From the NCBI GenBank assembly GCA_031178625.1, contig JAPSIR010000004.1, forward strand, positions 1 to 48,736: a stretch of 48,736 nt of DNA, read 5' to 3'. This document shows, one piece after another, positions 8,704 to 16,085 of the stretch (positions are counted from its first letter, which is position 1; every line of letters begins with the position of its first letter). This stretch comes from Cellulomonas sp. (lineage in GTDB: Bacteria > Actinomycetota > Actinomycetes > Actinomycetales > Cellulomonadaceae). The notes under the pieces are model-generated. The model was given only the letters and a program-made list of their open reading frames with translations, had not been told where the DNA came from and did not search any database. The translations under genes were made by a program, and so were the position numbers.

Positions 8704-9204
8704 GTGCCCTCCGCCCGCTGGACGTCCGTGCTGCGCGCCGTCGCGGACGCCGTCCGGCCCGCCGGCCGGGCACGTCCCGGGCGCCCGGCCGCGGCCCGCC
8801 CGGCCGCCGTCCGCCCCACCGCCGTCCGCCCGACGTGGGCCCCGCGCGCCGACGGCGCCCCCGACCCCGGCGAGGTCGTCTGGGCGTGGGTGCCGTACGA
8901 GGACGACCCGTCCCGCGGCAAGGACCGGCCCGTGCTCGTGCTCGACCGCCGGGGCGGCACGCTCGTCGCCCTCATGCTCAGCAGCCGGGACCACGACCGC
9001 GACGCCGCCGACGAGGCCCGCCACGGGCGGGTGTGGACGGACGTCGGCACCGGCGGCTGGGACCCGCGCCGCAGGCCCAGCGAGGTGCGGCTCGACCGCG
9101 TCCTGCGCCTGCGCGTCGACGCGGTCCGGCGCGAGGGCGCCGCGCTCGACCGCGCGGTGTTCGACCGCGTCACGCGCGCCGCTGCGGACCTGCACGGCTG
9201 GTAG
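8704..9204 (+). CDS. PemK/MazF-like protein, no visible antitoxin
   Basis: 166 aa from the GTG at 8704. About 55 residues of Arg/Ala/Pro-rich sequence (repeated AVRPTAVRPT) precede a PemK/MazF-type barrel: GEVVWAWVPYEDDPSRGKDRPV, then LVALMLSSRDHD. MazF-type proteins are mRNA endonucleases, but this actinobacterial branch is usually chromosomal and solitary. No small antitoxin ORF lies on either side: upstream is the divergent ATP-grasp operon and downstream is a terminator followed by rpsT. Toxicity is therefore doubtful, and a housekeeping RNA- or protein-binding role is possible. Confidence 0.8.
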   Translation: MPSARWTSVLRAVADAVRPAGRARPGRPAAARPAAVRPTAVRPTWAPRADGAPDPGEVVWAWVPYEDDPSRGKDRPVLVLDRRGGTLVALMLSSRDHDRDAADEARHGRVWTDVGTGGWDPRRRPSEVRLDRVLRLRVDAVRREGAALDRAVFDRVTRAAADLHGW

Positions 9205-9217
9205 CATCGTGATCCGC

Positions 9218-9241
9218 GTGTCCGCCCGGGTCGGCGGACAC
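9218..9241 (+). terminator. Hairpin after the PemK-like gene
   Basis: Perfect 9-bp stem GTGTCCGCC/GGCGGACAC with a 6-nt loop, 14 nt after the stop. No T-tract, as is common in high-GC actinobacteria. Confidence 0.6.
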
Positions 9242-9348
9242 CTGCGCAGGCCGTTCCCCGCGGGTATCCCCACGCCCCAGTCCCGGCGCTGCGCACGCCC
9301 TCTACGACCTGTCAGATCGCTTCGGCGACCACACCAGAGAGTCCACAC

Positions 9349-9609
9349 GTGGCGAACATCAAGTCCCAGATCAAGCGCATCACGACGAACGAGAAGGCGC
9401 GCCTGCGCAACAAGGCCGTCAAGTCGGAGCTGAAGACGTACGTGCGTCGCGTCCGCGAGGCCGTCGCCGGCGGCGACAAGGACGCGGCTGCCGCGGCCCT
9501 CGTGACGGCGTCGCGCAAGCTCGACAAGGCCGTGTCGAAGGGCGTCATCCACGCCAACCAGGCCGCCAACCGCAAGTCGGCGCTGGCGAAGGCCGTCAAC
9601 GGTCTCTGA
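9349..9609 (+). CDS. rpsT: 30S ribosomal protein S20
   Basis: 86 aa, GTG start with AGAGAG 6-7 nt upstream. The sequence is a canonical bS20: [29 protein letters not shown] at the N-terminus and [17 protein letters not shown] at the C-terminus. It binds 16S rRNA early in 30S assembly. Monocistronic, followed by two strong hairpins. In many actinobacteria rpsT neighbours holA directly; here they are separated by about 2.7 kb of accessory genes. Confidence 0.98.
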   Translation: MANIKSQIKRITTNEKARLRNKAVKSELKTYVRRVREAVAGGDKDAAAAALVTASRKLDKAVSKGVIHANQAANRKSALAKAVNGL

Positions 9610-9631
9610 CCGCGGCCGCTGACGGCCACGG

Positions 9632-9657
9632 CCGTCACCGCCCGCGGGCGGTGACGG
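9632..9657. terminator. Perfect palindromic hairpin after rpsT
   Basis: 26-nt perfect palindrome (CCGTCACCGCCCG and its complement) 22 nt after the rpsT stop. As RNA it folds to a long GC-rich stem with a minimal loop. Confidence 0.65.
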
Positions 9658-9688
9658 TTCCGGCCGCGGCACCGCACGCTCCACCGAA

Positions 9689-9724
9689 CGAGGGCGTCAC
9701 CCCCCCTGCGGGGTGACGCCCTCG
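9689..9724. terminator. Bidirectional terminator between rpsT and the HTH-TPR gene
   Basis: 15-bp perfect stem (CGAGGGCGTCACCCC and complement) with a 6-nt loop, placed between two converging genes. The + strand continues with GTCCGTGTCCC, with no strong T-tract. It forms a tandem pair with the palindrome at 9632-9657. Confidence 0.85.
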
Positions 9725-9782
9725 TCCGTGTCCCGCCGGCAGCGGACCGCGCGGCGGGGTCGGTCGCCCCACCGCGCGCCGG

Positions 9783-11108
9783 TCAGCCCAGCGACCAGGT
9801 CTGGTGCGGCGTGCCGGTCGGCACGGAGGGCTGGAAGCCCGCCTCCCGCAGCGCGCGGTCGTAGGCCTTGGCGGCCTCGTCGACGTCGCCGCGTCGCAGG
9901 TAGCGGTCGCCGAGCTCGCGCCACACGCCGGCCGAGTGCCGCGTCGCCGCCATCATCCCGAGCATGTCCGCACCCCAGCGGTAGGCTGCCGCGGCGCCGT
10001 CCTGGTCCCCGCGTGCCGCGAGGACGTCGCCCAGCGCCAGGTGCGCGGTCGCCGCCTCCAGCCGCGGGGCCTCCCCCAGCGCGGTCAGCGCGGCACGGGC
10101 GTCCGTCTCCGCCGCGGCCACGTCCCCGAGCAGCAGGTGCGCGCGCGAGCGCTCCACCTGCAGCCGCGCGACGTCGACCGTCGAGCCCGCGGCCGCCAGA
10201 CCCGGCTGCGCGAGGTCGATCTGCTCGAGCGCGCCCCGCGGGTCGGCGGGGTCGGAACGCAGCAGCAGCCACGCGTAGTTGACGCGCAGACGCGGCAGGT
10301 CGCGGTCCGGCTCACCCTCGGACAGCAGCGCGAGCGCGCGCTCGGTGTACCGCTGCGCCAGTTCGTAGTCGCGGCGCTGCTCGGCGACGAGCGCCGCGTT
10401 CCAGTAGACGGACCCCCGCCCGCGCGGCGTACCGAGCGACTCCGCGAGCCGGACGAGCTCCGAGGCGCGGTGCGTCGCGTAGAGCAGGTCGCCGCGCTCG
10501 ACGTACGCCCACAGCACGGTCGACGCGAGGCGCAGGTGCTCGTCCGTGCCGACGAGGTCCGCCGTGTCGAGGTCCGCGAGGGTGCGCTCCCCCACCTCGA
10601 CGGCGCGGTGCAGGTCGCCCGCCTCCAGGTAGCAGCCCACGAGCGCGGTGGTGAGCACCGCGGCGCGCAGCTGGTCGTTGCGCCCCTGCGTCTCGGCGAG
10701 CAGCGGCTCGAGGATGGTGATCGCCGCCTCGAGCTCACCCGTCATCTCGTGGGCGCGCGCGAGCGTGGTGAGCACCTCCGAGCGCAGGGCCGGCGTGATG
10801 ACCGACAGGTCGAGGCCCGAGATGCGGTGGACGGCGCCGGACGCGTCGCCGCTGGCGAGGTCGAGGCGGGCGTAGTCGAGCTCCAGCCGGGTGCGGGCCT
10901 CGTTCGGCCCGTCGTCCCCGTGCTTGAGGAACTCGAGCGTGGTGCCGAGCCGCTCCGCCAGCACCGTCAGCGCGGCGTCGGTCGGCTCCCGGTGCCCGGC
11001 CTCGATGAGGGAGATGTAGCTGGGTGAGAACGCGTTGCCGGCGAGGGCGGTCTGCGAGAGCCCTGCCGCCAGGCGCGCTTCGCGCACACGGTCACCGATG
11101 GTCGTCAT
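9783..11108 (-). CDS. XRE-family HTH regulator with TPR-like C-terminal region
   Basis: 441 aa. Residues about 5-60 are a Cro/C1-type helix-turn-helix (DRVREARLAAGLSQTALAG, then SPSYISLIEAGHREP). The remaining 370 residues are alpha-helical with repeated A/L/G patterns of tetratricopeptide type. This HTH+TPR layout is that of the RRNPP superfamily (PlcR, NprR, Rgg), whose TPR domain binds a short imported peptide; many actinobacterial members have unknown ligands. Leaderless: TAGAAT lies 8 nt before the ATG and inside an inverted repeat suggestive of autoregulation. A short exported-peptide gene sits directly upstream on the same strand. The link between the two is inference. Confidence 0.88.
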   Translation of the reverse strand: MTTIGDRVREARLAAGLSQTALAGNAFSPSYISLIEAGHREPTDAALTVLAERLGTTLEFLKHGDDGPNEARTRLELDYARLDLASGDASGAVHRISGLDLSVITPALRSEVLTTLARAHEMTGELEAAITILEPLLAETQGRNDQLRAAVLTTALVGCYLEAGDLHRAVEVGERTLADLDTADLVGTDEHLRLASTVLWAYVERGDLLYATHRASELVRLAESLGTPRGRGSVYWNAALVAEQRRDYELAQRYTERALALLSEGEPDRDLPRLRVNYAWLLLRSDPADPRGALEQIDLAQPGLAAAGSTVDVARLQVERSRAHLLLGDVAAAETDARAALTALGEAPRLEAATAHLALGDVLAARGDQDGAAAAYRWGADMLGMMAATRHSAGVWRELGDRYLRRGDVDEAAKAYDRALREAGFQPSVPTGTPHQTWSLG

Positions 11109-11114
11109 GAGAAG

Positions 11115-11129
11115 TCATTCTACGTATGA
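11115..11129 (-). promoter_or_regulatory. -10 element with overlapping inverted repeat (candidate operator)
   Basis: On the minus strand TCATACGTAGAATGA contains a near-consensus -10 (TAGAAT, 11117-11122) ending 8 nt before the regulator's ATG. The element is an imperfect dyad (TCATnC...GnATGA), so a dimer bound here would block RNA polymerase. It is also AT-rich against a GC-rich background. Confidence 0.55.
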
Positions 11130-11209
11130 CGCCCGTGTGCGCCAGCCCTTCACAGCGGCGAGTCGGGATCCGGTCCCGCGGGCTCGTCACCCGCGTCGGT
11201 CAGCGGGCG

Positions 11210-11248
11210 CGGTGGGACGCGCCGCGGTCACCCGCGGGCGTCCCACCG
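11210..11248 (-). terminator. Long hairpin between the peptide gene and the regulator
   Basis: An 11-bp perfect stem (CGGTGGGACGC and complement), a single bulged base, then an inner 6-bp CCGCGG stem with a TCAC-type tetraloop. It begins 13 nt after the peptide stop and would end the peptide transcript before the regulator gene. No T-tract. Confidence 0.7.
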
Positions 11249-11261
11249 ACGGCTCACCGGG

Positions 11262-11393
11262 TCAGACCGCGTCCTTGCAGCAACCGGCGGCACCGCCGTT
11301 GAGCGAGACCGAGGCGGCCGTCACGGCCGGGACGCCGGCCGCCAGCGAACCGGTGAGGACGAGGGCGGCGAGGGCAGCGGCGACGGACTTCAT
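11262..11393 (-). CDS. 43-aa exported peptide with vicinal Cys pair (not in ORF track)
   Basis: Too short for the track. The ATG at 11393 has a perfect AGGAG 7 nt upstream. The peptide has a classical signal peptide: MK, a hydrophobic core rich in A/L/V, then VPAVTA as a likely cleavage site. That leaves about 17 residues ending GGAAGCCKDAV. A long terminator hairpin follows the stop. The good SD, signal sequence and own terminator argue that it is real. Its position next to an HTH-TPR regulator suggests a signalling propeptide, but a small antimicrobial or envelope peptide is equally compatible. GACGTC occurs twice upstream exactly 20 bp apart (11435 and 11455), a possible regulator site. 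Confidence 0.7.
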   Translation of the reverse strand: MKSVAAALAALVLTGSLAAGVPAVTAASVSLNGGAAGCCKDAV

Positions 11394-11567
11394 GTCGTAC
11401 TCCTGTCAGGGCTCGGCGCCTGGGCGGGACACGCGACGTCCTCGCCAGGCCGGGGACGTCGCGGCAAGGGTGACACACCGGGCGGCGCCACGGGAACCTC
11501 GGGTGCGCCCGGACGGGTCACCCGAGGATTCCACCCCCTCGCGACGAGTTCACAGGGCGCGACATGT

Positions 11568-11590
11568 GGTGTCATGGTCGCCATGACACC
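11568..11590. promoter_or_regulatory. Inverted repeat over the EAL-gene start codon
   Basis: GGTGTCATGG-TCG-CCATGACACC, a perfect 10-bp inverted repeat with a 3-nt spacer that spans both candidate ATGs (11574 and 11583). It could be an operator in DNA or a hairpin hiding the start in mRNA. Confidence 0.55.
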
Positions 11591-12311
11591 CGACGGGCGC
11601 GAGTCGACGCTGGCGCGGCTCGGCGCCGCGGTCGACGCCGCGATCCCGCAGGAGCTGCGGCGGGCGTGGGAGCAGCACGTCGCCCGGCAGCCCGTGCTCG
11701 TCGCGCGGCAGGGCATCTACTCGATGCACGGGCGCCCCTTCGGGTACCAGTTCAGCTACCGCGCGCCCGGCCACCACGCCGACGTCGCACGCGGATGGGG
11801 TCCGCGCGACCACGAGCGCGCCACCGAGCACGTGCTGCGCGCGACCTTCGGCCGCGCCGAGCTCGAGAGCGTGGCCCACGGTCGCCTGCTGTTCGTCCGG
11901 TGCCCGCGCGCGCACCTCGTCGGCGAGCTCGAGGTCCCCGCCCGCCCCGACCGCCTCGTCCTCGAGGTGAGCGGCACCACCGAGATCGACGCCCAGGTGC
12001 TCGCGGGGATCCGGCGGCTGCGGGAGCGCGGCTTCCGGGTCGCGCTGCCGTCGTTCGTGGACCGGGCCGACCAGCGCCGGCTGCTCCCGCACGCCGACTT
12101 CGTCAAGATCGACGTGCGGGACCTCGACGTCGAGGGGCATCCGGTGGTCGGCGTGGCGCGGTCGTTCGGCGCCATGCTCATCGCCGAGTACGTCGAGGCG
12201 CCCGAGACGCTGCGGCACGCGCGCGACCTCGGGCTCACGCTGTTCCAGGGCAACCTCATCGAGCGCGCGGGCGTCCTCGACCGTGCCGGCGCCCGGCTCG
12301 TCGGGCGCTGA
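11574..12311 (+). CDS. Degenerate EAL-domain protein (YuxH-like, without HDOD)
   Basis: 245 aa. The N-terminal VARQGIYSMHGRPFGYQFSYR matches the opening of YuxH/CdgJ-type EAL proteins (RQPI-Y...GYELLYR), and RLVLEVSG, RGFRVALPSFV and FVKIDVRDLD follow the EAL barrel. The EAL signature and several metal ligands are not conserved and the HDOD half is missing, so c-di-GMP hydrolysis is unlikely; a binding or adaptor role is more plausible. Two in-frame ATGs (11574, 11583) both lie within a perfect inverted repeat. No SD is evident. It is divergent from the peptide gene. Confidence 0.75.
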   Translation: MVAMTPDGRESTLARLGAAVDAAIPQELRRAWEQHVARQPVLVARQGIYSMHGRPFGYQFSYRAPGHHADVARGWGPRDHERATEHVLRATFGRAELESVAHGRLLFVRCPRAHLVGELEVPARPDRLVLEVSGTTEIDAQVLAGIRRLRERGFRVALPSFVDRADQRRLLPHADFVKIDVRDLDVEGHPVVGVARSFGAMLIAEYVEAPETLRHARDLGLTLFQGNLIERAGVLDRAGARLVGR

Positions 12312-12354
12312 CCACCGACGGGCGGCCACGGCCCCCGCACCGGCGGCTGCCCTG

Positions 12355-13419
12355 TCAGCGGTCGACCGAGCCGGCCACCCGCAGCACCGCGCGCTCGACC
12401 GCGAACCGCGGGTCACGCCCCTCGCCCTTGACCTCGGCGTCCGCCTGGGCGACGGCCGAGATCGCCGCGGCGAGCCCCTCGGGCGTCCACCGGCGCAGGT
12501 CCGCCGCCGCCCGGTCCACCTGCCACGGCGCCATGCCGAGCTCCCGCGCCGCGGCCGCGCCCCGACCGCGCACCGCCCCCACCTTGGCGAGCGTCCGCAG
12601 CCGCGCGGCGAGCGCCGCCACGACCGGCACGGGGTCCAACCCCGTCGCCAGGGCGTGCCGCAGCAGGGCGACGGCGCGACCGGCGTCCCCGGCGACGGCC
12701 GCGTCGGCGACCTGGAAGCCCGTCGCCTCGACCCGCCCGCCGTGGTAGCGCTGCACGACCTCCTCGCCGATGAGGCCGCTCGTGTCGGCCACCAGCTGGG
12801 CGCACGCCGCCGCGAGCTCGCGCAGGTCCGACCCCACGGCGTCCACGAGCGCACGGACCGCGCGGGCGTCGGCCCGGCGACCGGCGCGCGCGAGCTCGTC
12901 CTGGACGAACGACGCCTTGTCGGCGTCCGACTTGACCGCCTCGCACGACACCGTGGGGACCTGCGCGGCGCGGGCCGCGTCGAGCAGCCGCTTGCCCCGC
13001 ATGCCGCCGGCGTGCCGGAGCACGACGACGACGTCGGGCACGGGCCGCGCCACGTACGCCTCCGCGTCGAGCAGCAGCGCGTCACCCGAGTGCTCCACGC
13101 CCTCGACGAGCACGACCTTGCCGTCCGCGAACAGCGACGGGCTGGTGAGCACGGCGAGCTCCCCGGCGGCGTACTGGGCCGCGTCGACGCGGACCACCTC
13201 GACGTCCGGGTCCCGCTCGCGCACCCGGGCGACGACGCGCTCCGCCGCGCGTTCCGCGAGCAGCTCCTCCGGGCCCGACACCAGCACCACGGGCGCCGGC
13301 TCGGCCTGCGTCCACGGGACGCCGGCGGGTGCGCCGCCGCCCCGCCCCGATCGCGCCGAGGAGGACGGGCGTGCGGAGGACGAGCGCGCGGACGAGCGGG
13401 ACGCGGGGCGGGCGGGCAC
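12355..13419 (-). CDS. holA: DNA polymerase III subunit delta
   Basis: 354 aa from the GTG at 13419; the ORF-track start 14 codons upstream is less likely. After a Ser/Arg/Ala-rich 45-residue N-terminal tail the HolA fold begins with APVVLVSGPEELLAERA (a degenerate P-loop region), then VLRHAGGMRGKRLLD, PDKASF-like DADKASFVQDEL and the C-terminal APWQVDRAAADLRRW. HolA opens the sliding clamp as part of the clamp loader. holA-comEC-comEA on one strand is the usual actinobacterial order. Confidence 0.93.
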   Translation of the reverse strand: MPARPASRSSARSSSARPSSSARSGRGGGAPAGVPWTQAEPAPVVLVSGPEELLAERAAERVVARVRERDPDVEVVRVDAAQYAAGELAVLTSPSLFADGKVVLVEGVEHSGDALLLDAEAYVARPVPDVVVVLRHAGGMRGKRLLDAARAAQVPTVSCEAVKSDADKASFVQDELARAGRRADARAVRALVDAVGSDLRELAAACAQLVADTSGLIGEEVVQRYHGGRVEATGFQVADAAVAGDAGRAVALLRHALATGLDPVPVVAALAARLRTLAKVGAVRGRGAAAARELGMAPWQVDRAAADLRRWTPEGLAAAISAVAQADAEVKGEGRDPRFAVERAVLRVAGSVDR

Positions 13420-13554
13420 GGACCCAGTGTGCCGGACCCTGCCGACAGCGCGGCGGCACAAGCCCGGCGGACGGGCGGGCGAGCGCCGTCGTGCCGGTGC
13501 CGGCGCCGTGCGGTGGCGTCGGGGTCCGGCGCCGTGGCCGCGCCCCGCCGCACG

Positions 13555-15081
13555 TCAGTCGCGGCCCGCCCGTCCGGCGAGCAGCACGGCCGCAGCGACG
13601 GCCACGAGCAGCGCGCAGCCCGCACCCACCGGTCCGGCCAACCAGGCGACCGCCGCACCGGGCAACCCGGCGCAGACGCGCGCGACGGCGCCCGTCCACC
13701 AGCACGCGGCGCCCGCGACCGCCGCCAGGGCGGCCGCACCGGTGGGCCACCACCCGGCCAGCGCGACGGCCGCGAGGCCGAGCACCGTCGCGGGAGCCAC
13801 GACCGGGGCCGTGAGCAGGTTCGCCGGCACGGACCAGACGCCGAGGCTCGGCCACAGCGCCAGCACGACGGGCAGGCAGCCGAGCTGCGCGGCCACCGGC
13901 GCCACCAGCACGCCCGCGGCGGCGCGGCCGCACCGCGGGGCCCACCGCGCGACCAGCGGCGGGCCGAGCACGACGAGGCCGGCCGTCGCACCCACCGACA
14001 GCACGAAGCCAGGTGCCACCGCGAGCCACGGGTCGTGCAGGAGCAGCACGACCACGGCGGTGCACAGAGCCGCCGGGCCCAGCGACCGGCGGCCGGCGAG
14101 CAGGCCCACGAGGCCGACCGCGCCCATCACCGCGGCACGCACGACGCTCGGCTCGGGGCCGACGACGAGGACGAGGGCCCCGCTCACGAGGCCGACCGCC
14201 GCGGCGCGCACGACGCGCGGCGCACCGAGCGCGCCGGTGCAGGCCAGCGCCAGGGCGCCCAGCAGCGCGAAGTGCGCCCCCGAGACCGCCGTCAGGTGCG
14301 CGAGCCCGGACGTGCGCATGGCGTCGCGCAGGTCGTCCGGGACACCGCCCGTGTCACCGACCGTCACCCCCGGCAGCAGCGCGCCCGCGTCACCGGGCAG
14401 GGCGGCGGCCAGCTCGCGCGCGTGCCCGCGGGCGGCCGCCGACCACGCCGACCACGGCCGGGGGCCGTCGAGCACCCGCGGGGCGCCGCGCACGGCGACC
14501 ACCACCGCGGCGCGCTCGCCCGCCGGCCGCAGGGACGCGCGCCCACGGACCGCGACCTGCACGCCCACGTCGACGGACGGCACCGCGACCGCCCGTGCCC
14601 CGTCGGCCGAGGGGTCCACGGGCACGAGCAGCTCGACGTGGACGCGTCCGCCGAGGAGCTCGCCGGTGCGCGCGGACCGCACGGCTTCCGCCGCGACCGT
14701 CGTCGCGACGCGCCGCGGCACCACCCCGCCGCCGAGCGGCCGCGGCGGAGCGGCGACGCGTCCGACGACGTCGACGAGCGCACCCTCCTGGGCCGCCCGG
14801 ACGACGCCGGCCGGCGCGGCCGCCCCGCGCTGGAGCACTCCGGCCCCGAGCACGGAGATCCCGACGACCACGGCCAGCGCCGCCGCCGGGAGGACCCGGA
14901 GCCGCGCCCGACCGGAGCACGCCAGGAGGGCGGCGGCGCCCAGCAGGAGGGCCGCCACGCCGCACGCCGCCGCGAGCCGCGCCCGGTCGACGGGGACGAG
15001 CACGACGCACGCGGCGGCACCCCACGCCACCGCCGCGGACGGCAGCAGGCGCAGGTCGACGCGCGGCTGGACGGCGCTCAC
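13555..15081 (-). CDS. comEC: ComEC/Rec2-type DNA-uptake channel, short form
   Basis: 508 aa. N-terminal membrane segments and an OB-fold region (about 90-200) are followed by the competence domain, with SGLAHLTAVSGAHFALL, EPSVVRAAVMG and many hydrophobic segments. The protein ends within the last hydrophobic stretch (LLAGRAGRD), so the C-terminal metallo-beta-lactamase nuclease-like domain found in about 750-aa ComEC proteins is absent. ComEC forms the membrane channel for single-stranded DNA during transformation. GTG start, 4-nt overlap with comEA. Nothing shows that the cell is naturally competent. Confidence 0.9.
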   Translation of the reverse strand: MSAVQPRVDLRLLPSAAVAWGAAACVVLVPVDRARLAAACGVAALLLGAAALLACSGRARLRVLPAAALAVVVGISVLGAGVLQRGAAAPAGVVRAAQEGALVDVVGRVAAPPRPLGGGVVPRRVATTVAAEAVRSARTGELLGGRVHVELLVPVDPSADGARAVAVPSVDVGVQVAVRGRASLRPAGERAAVVVAVRGAPRVLDGPRPWSAWSAAARGHARELAAALPGDAGALLPGVTVGDTGGVPDDLRDAMRTSGLAHLTAVSGAHFALLGALALACTGALGAPRVVRAAAVGLVSGALVLVVGPEPSVVRAAVMGAVGLVGLLAGRRSLGPAALCTAVVVLLLHDPWLAVAPGFVLSVGATAGLVVLGPPLVARWAPRCGRAAAGVLVAPVAAQLGCLPVVLALWPSLGVWSVPANLLTAPVVAPATVLGLAAVALAGWWPTGAAALAAVAGAACWWTGAVARVCAGLPGAAVAWLAGPVGAGCALLVAVAAAVLLAGRAGRD

Positions 15082-16073
15082 ACCCGCACGTGCGGCCGCA
15101 GCCGCTCGAGGACCGCGGGACCGATGCCGCTGACCTCGTCGAGCTCGTCGACCGACGTGAACGGCGCCTCCTCACGGCGGTCCAGGATCCGCTGGGCGAG
15201 CACCGGGCCGACGCCCGGCAGCGCGTCGAGCGCGGCGAGGTCGGCGGTGTTGAGGTCGACGCCCGCAGGCCCCGGCGCGGCGCCGGCGGTGCCCGTCACC
15301 GCGCCGGGCTCCAAGGTCGCCGGCGCGGGCGCCGTGACGGCCTCGCCCGCCCGCGGCACGCGCAGCTGCTCGCCGTCGACGACCGTGCGCGCGAGGTTGA
15401 GCCCGGCCAGGTCGGCGTCGGGCGCCGCTCCGCCCGCCGCGGTGACCGCGTCGGCGACCCGCGCGTCCCCGGGCAGGGTCACGACCCCGGGCGCCGCGAC
15501 GGCGCCGACGACGTGCACGACCGCCGGCTGCACGGAGGGGGTCGGCACGGCGGCGGCCGCCGGCGGTCCCGTCGGGTCCGCCTGCACGCGCGGGCGCGGC
15601 ACGTCGACGGGCGCGCCGGCGGGCCCGGTCGAGGCGCGCAGGGCGACACCGCCCGCGAGCAGCGCGACCGCGAGGGCGGCGGCCGCGGCGGCACGCGGGG
15701 CGACGGCCCACCGCACGCGGGACCGTGCCGGCCGGGGCCGGTGCGCCGTCGCGACGGTGCCGTCGGCGTCCGGATCGGGTGTCCCGGGTGATCCGGCACG
15801 TCGTGCCGCGTCGGCCAGCGCGTCGAGCGTCGCCGCGCGTCGCTCCGGCGCCGGCGGGACGCCCTGCCGCGGCACCGAGCCGGACGACGCGGCTGCGGGC
15901 GAGCGCGGCGTCCAGCCCGTGGGCGCCGTCGGCGGCACGGGCGTCGACCGCTCCTCGGGCGTCGCCGCCCGTCCCGGTGCCGTCGGCCGTGCGCGCCGCG
16001 CCGCCGGGTCGCCGCCGGCCAGCGCGGCGAGACGGTGCGCCACGGCGGGCTCGGGTCGGTCGCGGGAGGGCAC
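15078..16073 (-). CDS. comEA: ComEA-type helix-hairpin-helix DNA receptor
   Basis: 331 aa. The first about 120 residues are a Pro/Ala/Arg-rich cytosolic tail, followed by one transmembrane helix (AAAAALAVALLAGGVAL). Next come an SLBB-type segment (VVHVVGAVAAPGVVTLP...) and a C-terminal tandem helix-hairpin-helix (VDLNTADLAALDALPGVGPVLAQRI, then SGIGPAVLERLRPH). Membrane-anchored DNA-binding protein that hands DNA to ComEC. The GTG start lies 6 nt after TAGCGT, so the comEA-comEC transcript is probably leaderless. Confidence 0.93.
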   Translation of the reverse strand: MPSRDRPEPAVAHRLAALAGGDPAARRARPTAPGRAATPEERSTPVPPTAPTGWTPRSPAAASSGSVPRQGVPPAPERRAATLDALADAARRAGSPGTPDPDADGTVATAHRPRPARSRVRWAVAPRAAAAAALAVALLAGGVALRASTGPAGAPVDVPRPRVQADPTGPPAAAAVPTPSVQPAVVHVVGAVAAPGVVTLPGDARVADAVTAAGGAAPDADLAGLNLARTVVDGEQLRVPRAGEAVTAPAPATLEPGAVTGTAGAAPGPAGVDLNTADLAALDALPGVGPVLAQRILDRREEAPFTSVDELDEVSGIGPAVLERLRPHVRV

Positions 16074-16079
16074 GGCGGC

Positions 16080-16085
16080 ACGCTA
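16080..16085 (-). promoter_or_regulatory. -10 element TAGCGT of comEA-comEC
   Basis: Minus-strand TAGCGT ends 6 nt before the GTG at 16073. The same hexamer recurs before other starts in this window. Confidence 0.55.

Noticed and set aside
9205-9348. Search for an antitoxin gene or tRNA between the PemK-like gene and rpsT
   Set aside because: No ORF with a plausible start and no cloverleaf; only the hairpin terminator and the rpsT leader are visible.
11435-11460. Two GACGTC hexamers 20 bp apart upstream of the peptide gene
   Set aside because: GACGTC is frequent in this sequence; the helical spacing is suggestive but too weak to list as an operator by itself.
12312-12354. Imperfect stem GGGCGGC/GCTGCCC between the EAL and holA genes
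   Set aside because: Needs a wobble pair and a long loop; not strong enough to call a terminator.
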